From Actinophytocola sp963825445 (GTDB taxonomy: Bacteria > Actinomycetota > Actinomycetes > Mycobacteriales > Pseudonocardiaceae): 64,000 nucleotides of DNA. The translations under genes and the position numbers were made by a program. Positions within the stretch are counted from its first letter, which is position 1; every line of letters begins with the position of its first letter. Location: positions 196,493-260,492 of the forward strand of contig CAWGTM010000019.1 in the NCBI GenBank assembly GCA_963825445.1, read 5' to 3'. The notes beneath the pieces were generated by a model that was given only the letters and a program-made list of their open reading frames with translations, did no database searches and was not told where the DNA came from. Below, piece by piece: positions 56,414 to 64,000 of this stretch.

Positions 56414-57385
56414 GTGGAGCAACGACACCTCGGGCACAGTGGGCTGCGGGTGTCCAGGATCGGCCTGGGCACCATGTCCTGGGGCCAGGACACCGACGCC
56501 GACGAGGCGGCCAGCCAGCTCGTCGCGTTCGCCGACCTCGGCGGAACCCTCGTGGACACGGCCGACGTCTTCAACGACGGCGAGGCCGAACGGATCCTCG
56601 GCGGCTTACTCGACGACCTGGTGCCCCGCCAGGACGTCGTGCTCGCCACCAAAGCCGTGGCCAGACGCGACGACGGACCGTTCGGCGGCGGCGCCTCGCG
56701 GGGCGCGCTGCTCGCCGCGCTCGAAGGCTCGCTGCGCCGGCTCGGCGTCGACCACATCGACCTGTGGCAACTCCACGCGTGGGACCCGACCGTGCCCATC
56801 GAGGAGACCCTGGCAGCGCTGGACGCGGCCGTCACCAGCGGCAAGGTCCGCTACGCGGGCGTGTCCAACTACTCGGGCTGGCAGTTGGCGACCGCCGCGA
56901 CCCTGCAGAAGGGTCGGACGGCGCCGCTGGTGAGTGCCCAGATGGAGTACTCCCTGCTCGAGCGCGGCATCGAGCGCGAGGTCGAGCCGGCCGCCGCCCA
57001 CCACGGCGTCGGATTGCTCGCGTGGGCGCCGCTCGGCCGGGGCGTGCTCACCGGCAAGTACCGGGCGGCCACGCCCGCCGACTCCCGGGGCGCGTCCAGC
57101 CACCTCGCGCCCTACGTCGAGCACCACCGCACGGAACGCGCCGCGCGGATCGTGCAGGCGGTGGTCACGGCGGCCGACGGCTTGGCCACCTCTCCCCTGT
57201 CGGTGGCGCTGGCCTGGGTCCGCGACCGGCCGGGCGTGGTGTCGGCGATCGTCGGCGCGCGGGACACCGGGCAGCTGCTCGGCTCGCTCGTCTCCGAGGA
57301 ACTGATCCTGCCGGCCGCCATCCGAGCCGCGCTCGACGATGTGAGCGACATCGAGCTGGGCTATCCGGAGCAGGGCCTCGGCTGA
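56414..57385 (+). CDS. Aldo/keto reductase with Phe in place of the catalytic Tyr
   Basis: A 323-residue (beta/alpha)8 NADPH-type reductase. The tetrad is Asp48, Lys80 (VVLATK) and His121 (LWQLHAWD), but the tyrosine expected in DTADxY is Phe53 (VDTADVFNDG). Cofactor-binding segments (WAPLGRGVLTGKY, AIVGARDTGQLLGSL) are intact. Loss of the proton donor should cripple normal carbonyl reduction, so the protein may have another role or an altered mechanism. GTG start is fixed by the -10 box. Confidence 0.88.
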   Translation: MEQRHLGHSGLRVSRIGLGTMSWGQDTDADEAASQLVAFADLGGTLVDTADVFNDGEAERILGGLLDDLVPRQDVVLATKAVARRDDGPFGGGASRGALLAALEGSLRRLGVDHIDLWQLHAWDPTVPIEETLAALDAAVTSGKVRYAGVSNYSGWQLATAATLQKGRTAPLVSAQMEYSLLERGIEREVEPAAAHHGVGLLAWAPLGRGVLTGKYRAATPADSRGASSHLAPYVEHHRTERAARIVQAVVTAADGLATSPLSVALAWVRDRPGVVSAIVGARDTGQLLGSLVSEELILPAAIRAALDDVSDIELGYPEQGLG

Positions 57386-57428
57386 CTCTCGGTGACCGAT
57401 CGGTTGCGCAGACCGGACATACTGCGGG

Positions 57429-58142
57429 ATGGTATGCAGTATGGAGTATGCAAAGTGGTCGCGCCGCTCGGTGTTGGCTCTGGGGACCGCCGCGGTCGCC
57501 GGTGTCGCCGCGGGTAGCGGCTCCCCGCTTCTGGCCCAACCCCTGATTTCCGCCCCGCCTTCGGATGTCTGGAGACGGCTGACCGAGGGCAACGCCCGGT
57601 TCGCCGCCGGCAGGCCCAAGCACCCCCGTCAGGACCCCGACTGGCGCGAGGACCTGGTGAACGGACAGCAGCCGTTCGCCTGCGTCCTCGGCTGCGCCGA
57701 CTCCCGGGTGCCCCCGGAAATCCTGTTCGACCAGGGCCTCGGCGACCTGTTCACGGTCCGCGCGGTCGGCGAGGTGCTCGACGACGCCGTGGTCGGCAGC
57801 ATCGAGTACGCGGCCGAACACCTGCACGTGCCGACCGTGGTCGTGCTCGGCCATTCCGAGTGCGGTGCCGTGAAGGCGGCCATCGACCTGGTCCGCGGCA
57901 CGAGCGGGGTCACCGGGTCGGTCAGCACGGTGGCCAGGGCCATCGAGGCCACCGTGCGCGCCACGCCACCCGACCCGAACGAGGCCAGGTTCGTGGCGGC
58001 CTGCGTCCGCAACCAGGCCACGCGGATCGCGGCCGAACTGCCGTTGCGGTCCTACGCCATCCGCACGGCCGTCGAGGAGAACGGCCTCCGCATCATCGTG
58101 GCGGTCTACGACCTCCGGAGCGGTTTGGTGACGCGACACTGA
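57429..58142 (+). CDS. Beta-carbonic anhydrase with a twin-arginine signal
   Basis: 237 residues. The N-terminus (KWSRRSVLALGTAAVAGVAA) has a Tat motif and hydrophobic stretch, so the folded zinc enzyme would be exported. Zinc ligands and dyad are present: Cys-x-Asp-x-Arg in GCADSRVPPE and His-x-x-Cys in GHSECGAVKAA. It interconverts CO2 and bicarbonate. ATG 57429 and ATG 57441 are both possible. It is a single-gene unit between the aldo/keto reductase and the lipoprotein. Confidence 0.9.
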   Translation: MVCSMEYAKWSRRSVLALGTAAVAGVAAGSGSPLLAQPLISAPPSDVWRRLTEGNARFAAGRPKHPRQDPDWREDLVNGQQPFACVLGCADSRVPPEILFDQGLGDLFTVRAVGEVLDDAVVGSIEYAAEHLHVPTVVVLGHSECGAVKAAIDLVRGTSGVTGSVSTVARAIEATVRATPPDPNEARFVAACVRNQATRIAAELPLRSYAIRTAVEENGLRIIVAVYDLRSGLVTRH

Positions 58143-58274
58143 GTGAGGGGGACCCAAGACACGACACCCCGTAACGGGGGTTAGCGTCCTGAGCAGTCTT
58201 GAGGGATGCTGGAGAGATGTCCCGACGGTGTCCGCTCCGGGCGCTCGTCGGGCCACCGGACGTGTCGGAGGTCG

Positions 58275-59276
58275 ATGTTGCGTCGCAAGGTAGCCGCGTT
58301 GCTCATGCTGTGCGCGGCGGTTGGCTCTGGTTGCAGCTCGGGTCAGCCAAGCGACGAGTTGATGGTGTCCGACAACCCCACGGCGGCGACGCCGGCGAGG
58401 TCACCGGCCGCGGGTACACCCGCCGGCGCGGTGGTCCCCCTCGCCGGCTCGCCCACGTCGATGGTGGTGGCCTCCGACGTGCTGGCCGTGGCCGTCGACT
58501 CCACGGTCTTGTTGTACCCCTTGATTTCCGGGGCTTCTTCCGGCTTGGGCCAGCCGACCACCGTGCCGCTGTCCGGGCCGGCCGACACGCTCAGCGTCGA
58601 CGGTTCGCGGTTGCTCGCGTCCGTGGGCGCCGGCGGTGAACTCGTGCGGATCGCGCTGCCGGGCGGCGCGGTGGAGCCGGCCGCCATCGACGGCGAACCG
58701 GTCAGTGCCACCACGTTCGGCGACCGCACGCTCGTCGCGGTCCGCGACCGCCAGGCCGTGGCCGTGCTCGACGGCGACCGCACCCAGCGGATGATCAGCG
58801 GCGGCCTGCTCAGCGCCGACGTGGTCCTGTCCCCCGGCGACCACGCGGTCGTCTTCGACCGGCTGCGCAACGCCGTGTTCGAACTGGACGTCCCCGCCGG
58901 CACGGTCGACGAGGGCCTGCGCGCCGGCCAGGGCTCCACCAACGCGGTGACCGACCGCTTCGGCCGCGTGCTGCTGACCGACACCCGGGGCGACGCGCTG
59001 CTCGCGTTCTCCGTCGATCCCTTGCTGCTGCGCCAGAACTTCCCGGTGCCGGGCGCCCCGTACGGGCTCGCCTACGACCGGGAGCGGGACTTGTTGTGGG
59101 TGACCCTGACCGAGACCAACGAGGTCGTCGGCTACGACATCGCCGGGGAGGAGCCGCGGGAGCGGCACCGCTTCCCCACGGTCGAGCAGCCGAACACGGT
59201 GACGGTGGATGAGAAGAGCGGGCGGGTGATCGTCGCGTCCGCAACCGGTAAGGGAATTCAGGTGATCGCAGTATGA
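58275..59276 (+). CDS. Lipoprotein with beta-propeller-like repeats (LppL-like)
   Basis: 333 residues. A lipoprotein signal (MLRRKVAALLMLCAAVGSGC) ends at Cys20, though the lipobox VGSGC is not ideal. The body has repeated SADVVLSPGDHAVVF- and RILLTD-type blades (AYDRERDLLWVTLTETNEVV, NTVTVDEKSGRVIVAS) like YncE/NHL propellers. Gene order next to uppP and a DUF5703 gene matches LppL (Rv2138) in mycobacteria. GGAGG is three bases before ATG 58275 and six before TTG 58278, so the TTG may be the true start. ATGA overlap with DUF5703. Confidence 0.78.
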   Translation: MLRRKVAALLMLCAAVGSGCSSGQPSDELMVSDNPTAATPARSPAAGTPAGAVVPLAGSPTSMVVASDVLAVAVDSTVLLYPLISGASSGLGQPTTVPLSGPADTLSVDGSRLLASVGAGGELVRIALPGGAVEPAAIDGEPVSATTFGDRTLVAVRDRQAVAVLDGDRTQRMISGGLLSADVVLSPGDHAVVFDRLRNAVFELDVPAGTVDEGLRAGQGSTNAVTDRFGRVLLTDTRGDALLAFSVDPLLLRQNFPVPGAPYGLAYDRERDLLWVTLTETNEVVGYDIAGEEPRERHRFPTVEQPNTVTVDEKSGRVIVASATGKGIQVIAV

Positions 59277-59962
59277 GCAGTACCGACGGGGTGATCGACG
59301 GGGACTGGGAGTACCGGCCGTTGCGCATACCGCCCGGGGTGTCCCGGCGCGCGGCGGCCACGCAGCTGTCCATCCACGCGGAGTTCGCGGGCTGGGAGCT
59401 GTCGAACGTGCGGCTCTACTCCGACGGAACCCGCAAGATCGTGCTGAAGCGCCGCGTCTCGCGCGGGTTGGTGCCCGGCCTCAGTACCTAACCGTTGCGC
59501 GCGGGGGATGTTCTCGACGTCGCCCCAGACCGACCGCGCCCCGGCGTCACCCACGCGGTAGGTCATCACACCGGTGCCGACGGCGATCCCGATGGTCACC
59601 ACCGCGGCGACGACCGTGATGACGGTCGCCGGCTGCTGCATCTTGGTGTGCAGCACCATCAGGCCGAGCACCACGATGAACAGCGGCACCGCCCACCAGA
59701 CGAGGCTCTCCCCCAGCTCCTCGTGCCGGGCGATCAGGTCGTCGCGGGGAATCCGGTTCGCCAGCTCCTTGCCGCTGTTGGCCGCGATCGGCACCGCGAG
59801 CGCGCTCGCCCCGGCCGCCGCCACCACCAGCCACCCGAAGCGCCGCCGGGCAGCCGGCCACACGGCGATGACCACCGCACCGAGTACGGAGAGCGGCAAC
59901 ATCACGACCACGAAGTGCACGACCAGAGCGTGCAACGGCAGTCCGTCGATGAACTCAGGCAC
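59258..59962 (-). CDS. DUF2231-type membrane protein; 3' end uncertain
   Basis: The first 145 or so residues are a DUF2231-like membrane protein with four helices: LPLHALVVHFVVVMLPLSVL, FGWLVVAAAGASALAVPIAA, LVWWAVPLFIVVLGLMVLHT and TVITVVAAVVTIGIAVGTGV, ending with TYRVGDAGARSVWGDVENIP. After that the frame continues about 80 residues across the DUF5703 gene with an atypical sequence. A one-base shift after ENIPRA would meet a TAG near 59490, which would leave no overlap, so the natural protein is probably about 150 residues. Confidence 0.7.
   Translation of the reverse strand: MPEFIDGLPLHALVVHFVVVMLPLSVLGAVVIAVWPAARRRFGWLVVAAAGASALAVPIAANSGKELANRIPRDDLIARHEELGESLVWWAVPLFIVVLGLMVLHTKMQQPATVITVVAAVVTIGIAVGTGVMTYRVGDAGARSVWGDVENIPRAQRLGTEAGHQPARDAALQHDLAGSVGVEPHVRQLPARELRVDGQLRGRRAPGHPGRYAQRPVLPVPVDHPVGTAHTAIT
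59273..59491 (+). CDS. DUF5703-family small protein
   Basis: 72 residues (WEYRPLRIPPGVSRRAAATQ, HAEFAGWELSNVRLYSDGTR, then IVLKRRVSR). It matches an actinobacterial family of unknown function. It is translationally coupled to the LppL-like gene by ATGA. The DUF2231 reading frame on the other strand runs across it entirely. Confidence 0.82.
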   Translation: MSSTDGVIDGDWEYRPLRIPPGVSRRAAATQLSIHAEFAGWELSNVRLYSDGTRKIVLKRRVSRGLVPGLST

Positions 59963-60062
59963 GGGATCCCTCCCCGGATAGCTGATCAGTCACGGTGGAG
60001 TACGCCGCGCTTCCACGATTGGTTCACATTCAACTACATGTCCGTTACGGGAGGATGGTCCG

Positions 60063-61001
60063 GTGCGGGGACATGATCGAGTGCCGCTGGGCCGAACCGA
60101 CCTGACCGTCACCCGCCTGGGGCTGGGCCTGGCGTCGATCGGCGGCCTGTTCGAGGCGGTCCCCGAAGCCCAGGCGATGGCGACCATCGACCGGGCGTGG
60201 GAGTTGGGCGTCCGCTACTTCGACACGGCGCCGGTGTACGGGTACGGCCTGTCGGAGCGCCGGGCGGGCTTCGCGCTCGCTGGGCGCACCGGCTACGTCC
60301 TGAGCACGAAGGTGGGTCGCCTGATCGAGCCGGGTGGCCCGGACACGCAGGACATCTGGGCCGATCCCCCTGCTGGTGTCGGCCCACGGCTGGACTACTC
60401 GTACTCGGCGGTCCGCCGCTCGGTGGAGGACAGCCTGGAGCGACTGGGCCTGGATCGCGTCGACCTCCTCCACGTCCACGACCCGGACCAGGACTTCCCG
60501 GCGGCGGTCACCTCCGCCTACCGAGCCCTGGCCGACCTCCGCGCGGCGGGCACCATCGGCGCGGTCTCGATCGGCGTGAACCACGCCGACGTCGCCGCGC
60601 GCTACCTCCGCTCGGTGGCCACGCCCGGCCCGGACTGCGTCCTGCTGGCCGGCCGGTACTCGCTACTGGACCAGTCGGCGCTGGCCGACTTCCTCCCGCT
60701 GTGCCACCAACGCGGGGTCGCGGTCATCGCGGCGGGCGCATTCCAGGGCGGGCTGCTGAAGACCGATCCTCGCGCGGTTGCCTGGCAGTCGCTGTGCGCC
60801 CAGCACGACGTTCCGCTGCTGGCCGCGGCCGTCCAGTTCCCGTTCACGCACCCCGCTGTGGCCACGGTGCTGGTGGGCGCCCGCACGCCGGAGGAGATCA
60901 CCGACAGCATGACCGGCGTGTCCATCCCGATACCTCCAGCTCTGTGGAGGGACGCGGAGCAACGGGGTCTACTCCCCGCTTCCGACAACCCCCGAAAGTA
61001 G
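60063..61001 (+). CDS. Aldo/keto reductase (pyridoxal/fucose dehydrogenase-like)
   Basis: A 312-residue reductase with the full tetrad: Asp54, Tyr59 (FDTAPVYGYG), Lys83 (LSTKVG) and His in LLHVHDPDQD. The block GPRLDYSYSAVRRSVEDSLE is typical of the group that includes pyridoxal 4-dehydrogenase and L-fucose/D-threo-aldose dehydrogenase, which oxidise a sugar or vitamin alcohol to a lactone. GTG 60063 has GGGAGG seven bases upstream. It stands alone. Confidence 0.86.
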   Translation: MRGHDRVPLGRTDLTVTRLGLGLASIGGLFEAVPEAQAMATIDRAWELGVRYFDTAPVYGYGLSERRAGFALAGRTGYVLSTKVGRLIEPGGPDTQDIWADPPAGVGPRLDYSYSAVRRSVEDSLERLGLDRVDLLHVHDPDQDFPAAVTSAYRALADLRAAGTIGAVSIGVNHADVAARYLRSVATPGPDCVLLAGRYSLLDQSALADFLPLCHQRGVAVIAAGAFQGGLLKTDPRAVAWQSLCAQHDVPLLAAAVQFPFTHPAVATVLVGARTPEEITDSMTGVSIPIPPALWRDAEQRGLLPASDNPRK

Positions 61002-61100
61002 GAAGTTCACAAAGATCGCGTACACCTGGTGAAATATAGACAGAACGTATGACTTTCTGAGATGGTGCGTTGGGACGTCCCCACCTCTAGGAGCGCCTCC

Positions 61101-62342
61101 ATGTCACGATTGTCGAAGCGGCTGCTCGTGGCGATCTTCGCGACGGTGGTGACGGCAGCAGGGCAAGCCGCGCTGGCCGATCCCGGTCTGCGGACGGTCG
61201 GCTACCACGGCTACGAGGTCGAGGTTCCCGCGTCGTGGCGGGTCGTGGACCTGGAGGGTGACCCCAGCGCCTGCATCCGCTTCGACACCCCCACCGTCTA
61301 CCTGGGCACGCCCGGCGAGGTCGCCGACTGTCCGTCCACCATCTCCGGCGGACGCACGGCCGGGCTGGTGATCTCACCGCTGGACGCGACATCCGCCGCC
61401 ACGGCGACCGACGACACCGCGGCGGGCACGACCGAAACCGGGGACGCGAAGGCCCGGTCCGTCAACCACCGCATCCAGGTGGCCGTCGAGGACGCCGGGG
61501 TGCTGGTGACGGCCGCGCACAGCTCGCGGACCGAGGATGAGGTGCGTGCCGTCCTGAACTCCGCGCGGCTGGGCGAGGGCGCCCGGCCCGCGAGGCTGGC
61601 GACCTTCGACATCGGGACCACCAAGGCCGCGGCGGCGCCGATCGTCGCTCCCGGAACGCTGAACGACAACGCCTTCGACACCTGCACCGCGCAGAGTCAG
61701 TCGACAATGGACGCGTGGCGGGCGTCGCCGTTCAAGGCCGTCGGCATCTACACCAGCGGCGTCAACCGCGCGTGCAGCCAGAACCTGTTGACCCCGGAGT
61801 GGGTGAGCACGCAGTACACCAACGGGTGGCAGTTCATCGTCATCCACCACGGTCTGGAAGCGCCGTGCAACCCGCGATACGACGAGGTGTTCTCGACCGA
61901 CCCGGCCACCGCCAGGCAACAGGGCGTCGACGAGGCCGACGCCGCCATCTCGGCGGCGACCGCGTTGGGCTTCGGCGCGGGCAGCGCCATCTACGTCGAC
62001 ATCGAGGCCTATGACGGATGCACCGCGTCCGTGATGTCCTTCGTCTCCGGATGGGCCGAAGGGCTGAACGCCGCGGGCTGGCTGTCCGGCATGTACTCCA
62101 GCGGCGCGTCCGGCGTGGCCGACCTGTGTGCCAACTACGACAACAACCAGTACACGATGCCCGATCACCTCTGGTTCGCCTGGTGGAACGGAGAGGCCGA
62201 CACCGACTCCGGGCAGTACTGCTCGAACGACTACTTCACGGGCGGACGTCGTCTCCACCAGTACACCGGGGACACCCCCGAAACCCATGGCGGAGTCACG
62301 GTCAATATCGACCGGGATTTCCTGGACGTCAGCAGCGGCTGA
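61101..62342 (+). CDS. Secreted DUF1906 (Rv2525c-like glycoside hydrolase-like) protein
   Basis: 413 residues. A Sec signal covers about 1-27 (KRLLVAIFATVVTAAGQAALA). A 150-residue region with a Thr/Ala-rich stretch follows, then a DUF1906 domain (about 195-413): FDTCTAQSQSTMDAW, VGIYTSGVNRACSQNLLTPE, FIVIHHGLEAPC, AIYVDIEAYDGC, WLSGMYSSGASG, HLWFAWWNGEADTDSG and VNIDRDFLDVSSG. The fold resembles GH25-type barrels and is associated with the cell wall. Several Cys pairs suggest disulfides. ATG 61101 follows TAGGAG. A strong terminator lies after the stop. Confidence 0.86.
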   Translation: MSRLSKRLLVAIFATVVTAAGQAALADPGLRTVGYHGYEVEVPASWRVVDLEGDPSACIRFDTPTVYLGTPGEVADCPSTISGGRTAGLVISPLDATSAATATDDTAAGTTETGDAKARSVNHRIQVAVEDAGVLVTAAHSSRTEDEVRAVLNSARLGEGARPARLATFDIGTTKAAAAPIVAPGTLNDNAFDTCTAQSQSTMDAWRASPFKAVGIYTSGVNRACSQNLLTPEWVSTQYTNGWQFIVIHHGLEAPCNPRYDEVFSTDPATARQQGVDEADAAISAATALGFGAGSAIYVDIEAYDGCTASVMSFVSGWAEGLNAAGWLSGMYSSGASGVADLCANYDNNQYTMPDHLWFAWWNGEADTDSGQYCSNDYFTGGRRLHQYTGDTPETHGGVTVNIDRDFLDVSSG

Positions 62343-62356
62343 GTAAGCCAACAGCG

Positions 62357-62405
62357 CCAGGGAGGCGGTAGGGAGAACTCCCTGACTCCCTACCCGCCTC
62401 CCTGG
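62357..62405. terminator. Strong bidirectional terminator
   Basis: CCAGGGAGGCGG with TAGGGAG, and the complementary arm CTCCCTACCCGCCTCCCTGG, form a 19-bp stem with one bulged base across 62357-62405. It lies between the convergent DUF1906 and M20 genes; the rest of this 176-bp gap shows nothing further. Confidence 0.8.
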
Positions 62406-62518
62406 GCCCACCTGCACAAACGCACTCAGGGACCTTCCCCGCGAAGCCCGAGAAGCACGACTGATCGCAGAATCGCCACCAGCCGGTCGAGCAGTCCGGG
62501 TCCCTCCCTGACGCGAAG

Positions 62519-63847
62519 TCAGCAGGAACGCAGGAAGCGATCCAGCACGCGCGTCCCGAACCGCAGCGCGTCGACCGGCACCCGCTCGTCCACACCGTGG
62601 AACAGCGCCGAGAAGTCCAGATCGGCGGGCAGCTGAAGCGGCGCGAACCCGAAGCACCGGATGCCCAGCGTGTGGATGGCCTTGGCGTCCGTGCCACCCG
62701 AGAGCATGTACGGCAGCGTCTTGGCGCCCGGGTCTTCGGCGTCGATCGCCGCGGCCATGGCCGCCACCAGGTCCCCGTCGAAGGTCGTCTCCACCGGCGG
62801 CAGCTTCGAGATCCACTCCCGCTCGACGTCCGGCCCGAGGATCTCGTCCAACTCACGCAGGAACGCCTCCTCCCGACCCGGCAGGATGCGGCAGTCGACC
62901 ACCGCCTCGGCCACCGACGGGATGACGTTGGCCTTGTAACCGGCGTTCAACATGGTGGGGTTGGCGGTGTCGCGCAGCGTGGCGCCGACCACCCGCCCGA
63001 ACGGCCCGAACTTGTCCACCGCGCCCGCGAGGTTCTCAAGATCGAACTCAACCCCGGTCAACTCGGTGATCGAGGCAAGGAACGCCCGCACGGAATCTGT
63101 CAACACCAGCGGAAACTCATGCCGTCCGAGCCGCGCGACAGCCTCGGCCAGCTTGGTGACGGCGTTGTCGTCGTGGAGCATCGACCCGTGGCCCGCGCGC
63201 CCCCGAACCCGCAGGCGCATCCACGCGATCCCCTTCTCCCCGATCTCGATCGTGTACGCCCGAAGGGAGTCCGACAGCGAGATCGAGAACCCACCCACCT
63301 CGCCCACGGCCTCGGTGATCCCGTCGAACAGCTCGGGCCGGTTCTCCACGAGCCACTGCGACCCGTAGTGCCCGCCGGCCTCCTCATCAGCGAGGAACGC
63401 GAAGACGATGTCCCGAGGCGGCACCACCCCGTCCCGCTTGAGCCGCCGAGCGACGGCGAGCGTCATGGCGACCATGTCCTTCATGTCCACGGCCCCCCGC
63501 CCCCAGACATACCCGTCCTGGATCGCACCCGAAAAGGGGTGCACAGACCACTCGGTGGGGTCAGCCGGCACTACATCCAGGTGCCCATGCACCAGCAGCG
63601 CCCCCCGGTCGGGGTCAGCCCCGGCCAACCGCACGAAGACGTTGTCCCGCCCAGGAGCCCCGGACTCCACCCGGGTGATCTCATACCCAACTTCGGAGAG
63701 CCTCGCGGCGACGTAGTCGGCCGCCTCCCGCTCCCCCACGGTCGTCTCAAGCTCCCCGGTGTTGGAGGTGTCGATCCGGATGAGCTCACTGGTCATCGAG
63801 ACGGCCTCATCCTGGGCCAACGCGATGGAGTCGGTAGGTTCGGTCAC
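62519..63847 (-). CDS. M20/M25/M40-family metallopeptidase (Rv2141c-like)
   Basis: A 442-residue di-zinc amidohydrolase. Motifs are VHGHLDVVPADPTEW, GRGAVDMKDMVAM, FAFLADEEAGGHYGSQWL, GRAGHGSMLHDDNAV (dimerisation domain) and LSGGTDAKAIHTLG. In M. tuberculosis the related gene (annotated dapE2) lies close to uppP, as here. GTG 63847 has AGGAAG six bases upstream. The intact copy serves as a guide to repair the frameshifted paralogue at 43024. The substrate is probably a peptide or acylated amino acid. Confidence 0.9.
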   Translation of the reverse strand: MTEPTDSIALAQDEAVSMTSELIRIDTSNTGELETTVGEREAADYVAARLSEVGYEITRVESGAPGRDNVFVRLAGADPDRGALLVHGHLDVVPADPTEWSVHPFSGAIQDGYVWGRGAVDMKDMVAMTLAVARRLKRDGVVPPRDIVFAFLADEEAGGHYGSQWLVENRPELFDGITEAVGEVGGFSISLSDSLRAYTIEIGEKGIAWMRLRVRGRAGHGSMLHDDNAVTKLAEAVARLGRHEFPLVLTDSVRAFLASITELTGVEFDLENLAGAVDKFGPFGRVVGATLRDTANPTMLNAGYKANVIPSVAEAVVDCRILPGREEAFLRELDEILGPDVEREWISKLPPVETTFDGDLVAAMAAAIDAEDPGAKTLPYMLSGGTDAKAIHTLGIRCFGFAPLQLPADLDFSALFHGVDERVPVDALRFGTRVLDRFLRSC

Positions 63848-63886
63848 GGGCCCTTCCTACCACCGGCGACAAAACCCCGAGGCAGT

Positions 63887-63916
63887 TTGGGCCCCCGATT
63901 GGGCATCGGATAGGCT
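63887..63916 (+). promoter_or_regulatory. Promoter of the tRNA-Leu gene
   Basis: TTGGGC (63887-63892), an 18-bp spacer, TAGGCT (63911-63916), and 13 bp later the first base of the tRNA. Confidence 0.6.
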
Positions 63917-63929
63917 GTCGCCCACACAA

Positions 63930-64000
63930 GTCCGAGTGGCGGAATGGCAGACGCGCTAGCTTGAGGTGCTAGTGCCCTTAGCGGGCGTGGGGGTTCAAGT
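63930..64000 (+). tRNA. tRNA-Leu (anticodon GAG), cut by the window end
   Basis: Starts GTCCGAG (acceptor 5' strand) at 63930, followed by TG and a type II D-arm (GCGGAATGGCAGACGCGC). The anticodon arm is CTAGC, loop TTGAGGT, GCTAG, giving anticodon GAG for CUC/CUU. A long variable arm (GCCCTTAGCGGGC) identifies a class II tRNA, and the T-arm begins GGGGGTTCAAGT where the window stops. The 3' part of the T and acceptor stems is outside. Confidence 0.93.

Noticed and set aside
63408..63959. Genes on the plus strand opposite the last M20 peptidase
   Set aside because: Antisense frames of a fully conserved peptidase; the only real plus-strand feature at this end is the tRNA.

Overview
The window is about 64 kb of very GC-rich DNA from an actinomycete, most likely a member of the Pseudonocardiaceae (Lentzea/Saccharothrix/Actinosynnema-like). 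The evidence is the actinobacterial family content (DUF3090, SCO1664-, SCO6745- and DUF3097-type proteins, F420-type LLM oxidoreductases, MptB-type mannosyltransferases, LppL/DUF5703, DUF1906), frequent GTG and TTG starts, and many promoters in which a TANNNT -10 box lies 6-7 nt before the start codon, so that the mRNA would be leaderless. The species assignment is inference.

Layout. 0-16 kb is a patchwork of small regulator/target pairs: a long ECF sigma factor with a VOC/CGNR pair, SPFH-NfeD, DUF3097, an ECF sigma coupled to a tandem VOC protein, a Vat-like acetyltransferase with TetR and an SMP-30 hydrolase, WYL regulators, a UvrA-like ATPase, a methyltransferase/TetR pair, and an AlkZ-like DNA glycosylase under a near-perfect PafBC-type DNA-damage promoter. 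15.3-16.7 kb holds SCO1664- and DUF3090-family genes. 16.8-24.4 kb holds an S9 peptidase/LD-carboxypeptidase pair, an IS110-family element and an exported aminotransferase, all crossed by many one-base frameshifts, plus intact SDR and MBL genes. 24.3-32.9 kb holds an ArsR-SRPBCC fusion, a GT-B-like protein, a MarR/LLM regulon with three identical operators, a second AlkZ-like protein with an epoxide hydrolase, WYL, DUF6194 and MerR.

32.9-36 kb carries tandem MptB-like mannosyltransferases. 36.5-44.3 kb is a dipeptide ABC transporter divergent from an M55 D-aminopeptidase and an M20 peptidase, which looks like a D-amino-acid or muropeptide scavenging unit. 44.3-53.7 kb holds GNAT, an ABC exporter, SCO6745, a GH92 alpha-mannosidase and three paralogous small membrane proteins. 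53.7-64 kb looks like a conserved chromosomal neighbourhood: histidine phosphatase, UppP, LLM, aldo/keto reductase, carbonic anhydrase, LppL-like lipoprotein, DUF5703, DUF2231, DUF1906, M20 peptidase, and tRNA-Leu cut by the window end.

What ties it together. In M. tuberculosis the genes uppP, histidine phosphatase, DUF3090 and SCO1664-family are consecutive on one strand (Rv2136c to Rv2133c). Here the same four keep strand and order, but about 37 kb lies between the second and the third, so much of the window reads as accessory DNA between two halves of a conserved operon. Two themes recur: DNA-damage defence (UvrA-like ATPase, two AlkZ-like glycosylases, up to four PafBC-like promoters) and envelope sugar/peptide turnover (MptB pair, GH92, M55/Dpp/M20, LD-carboxypeptidase, UppP).
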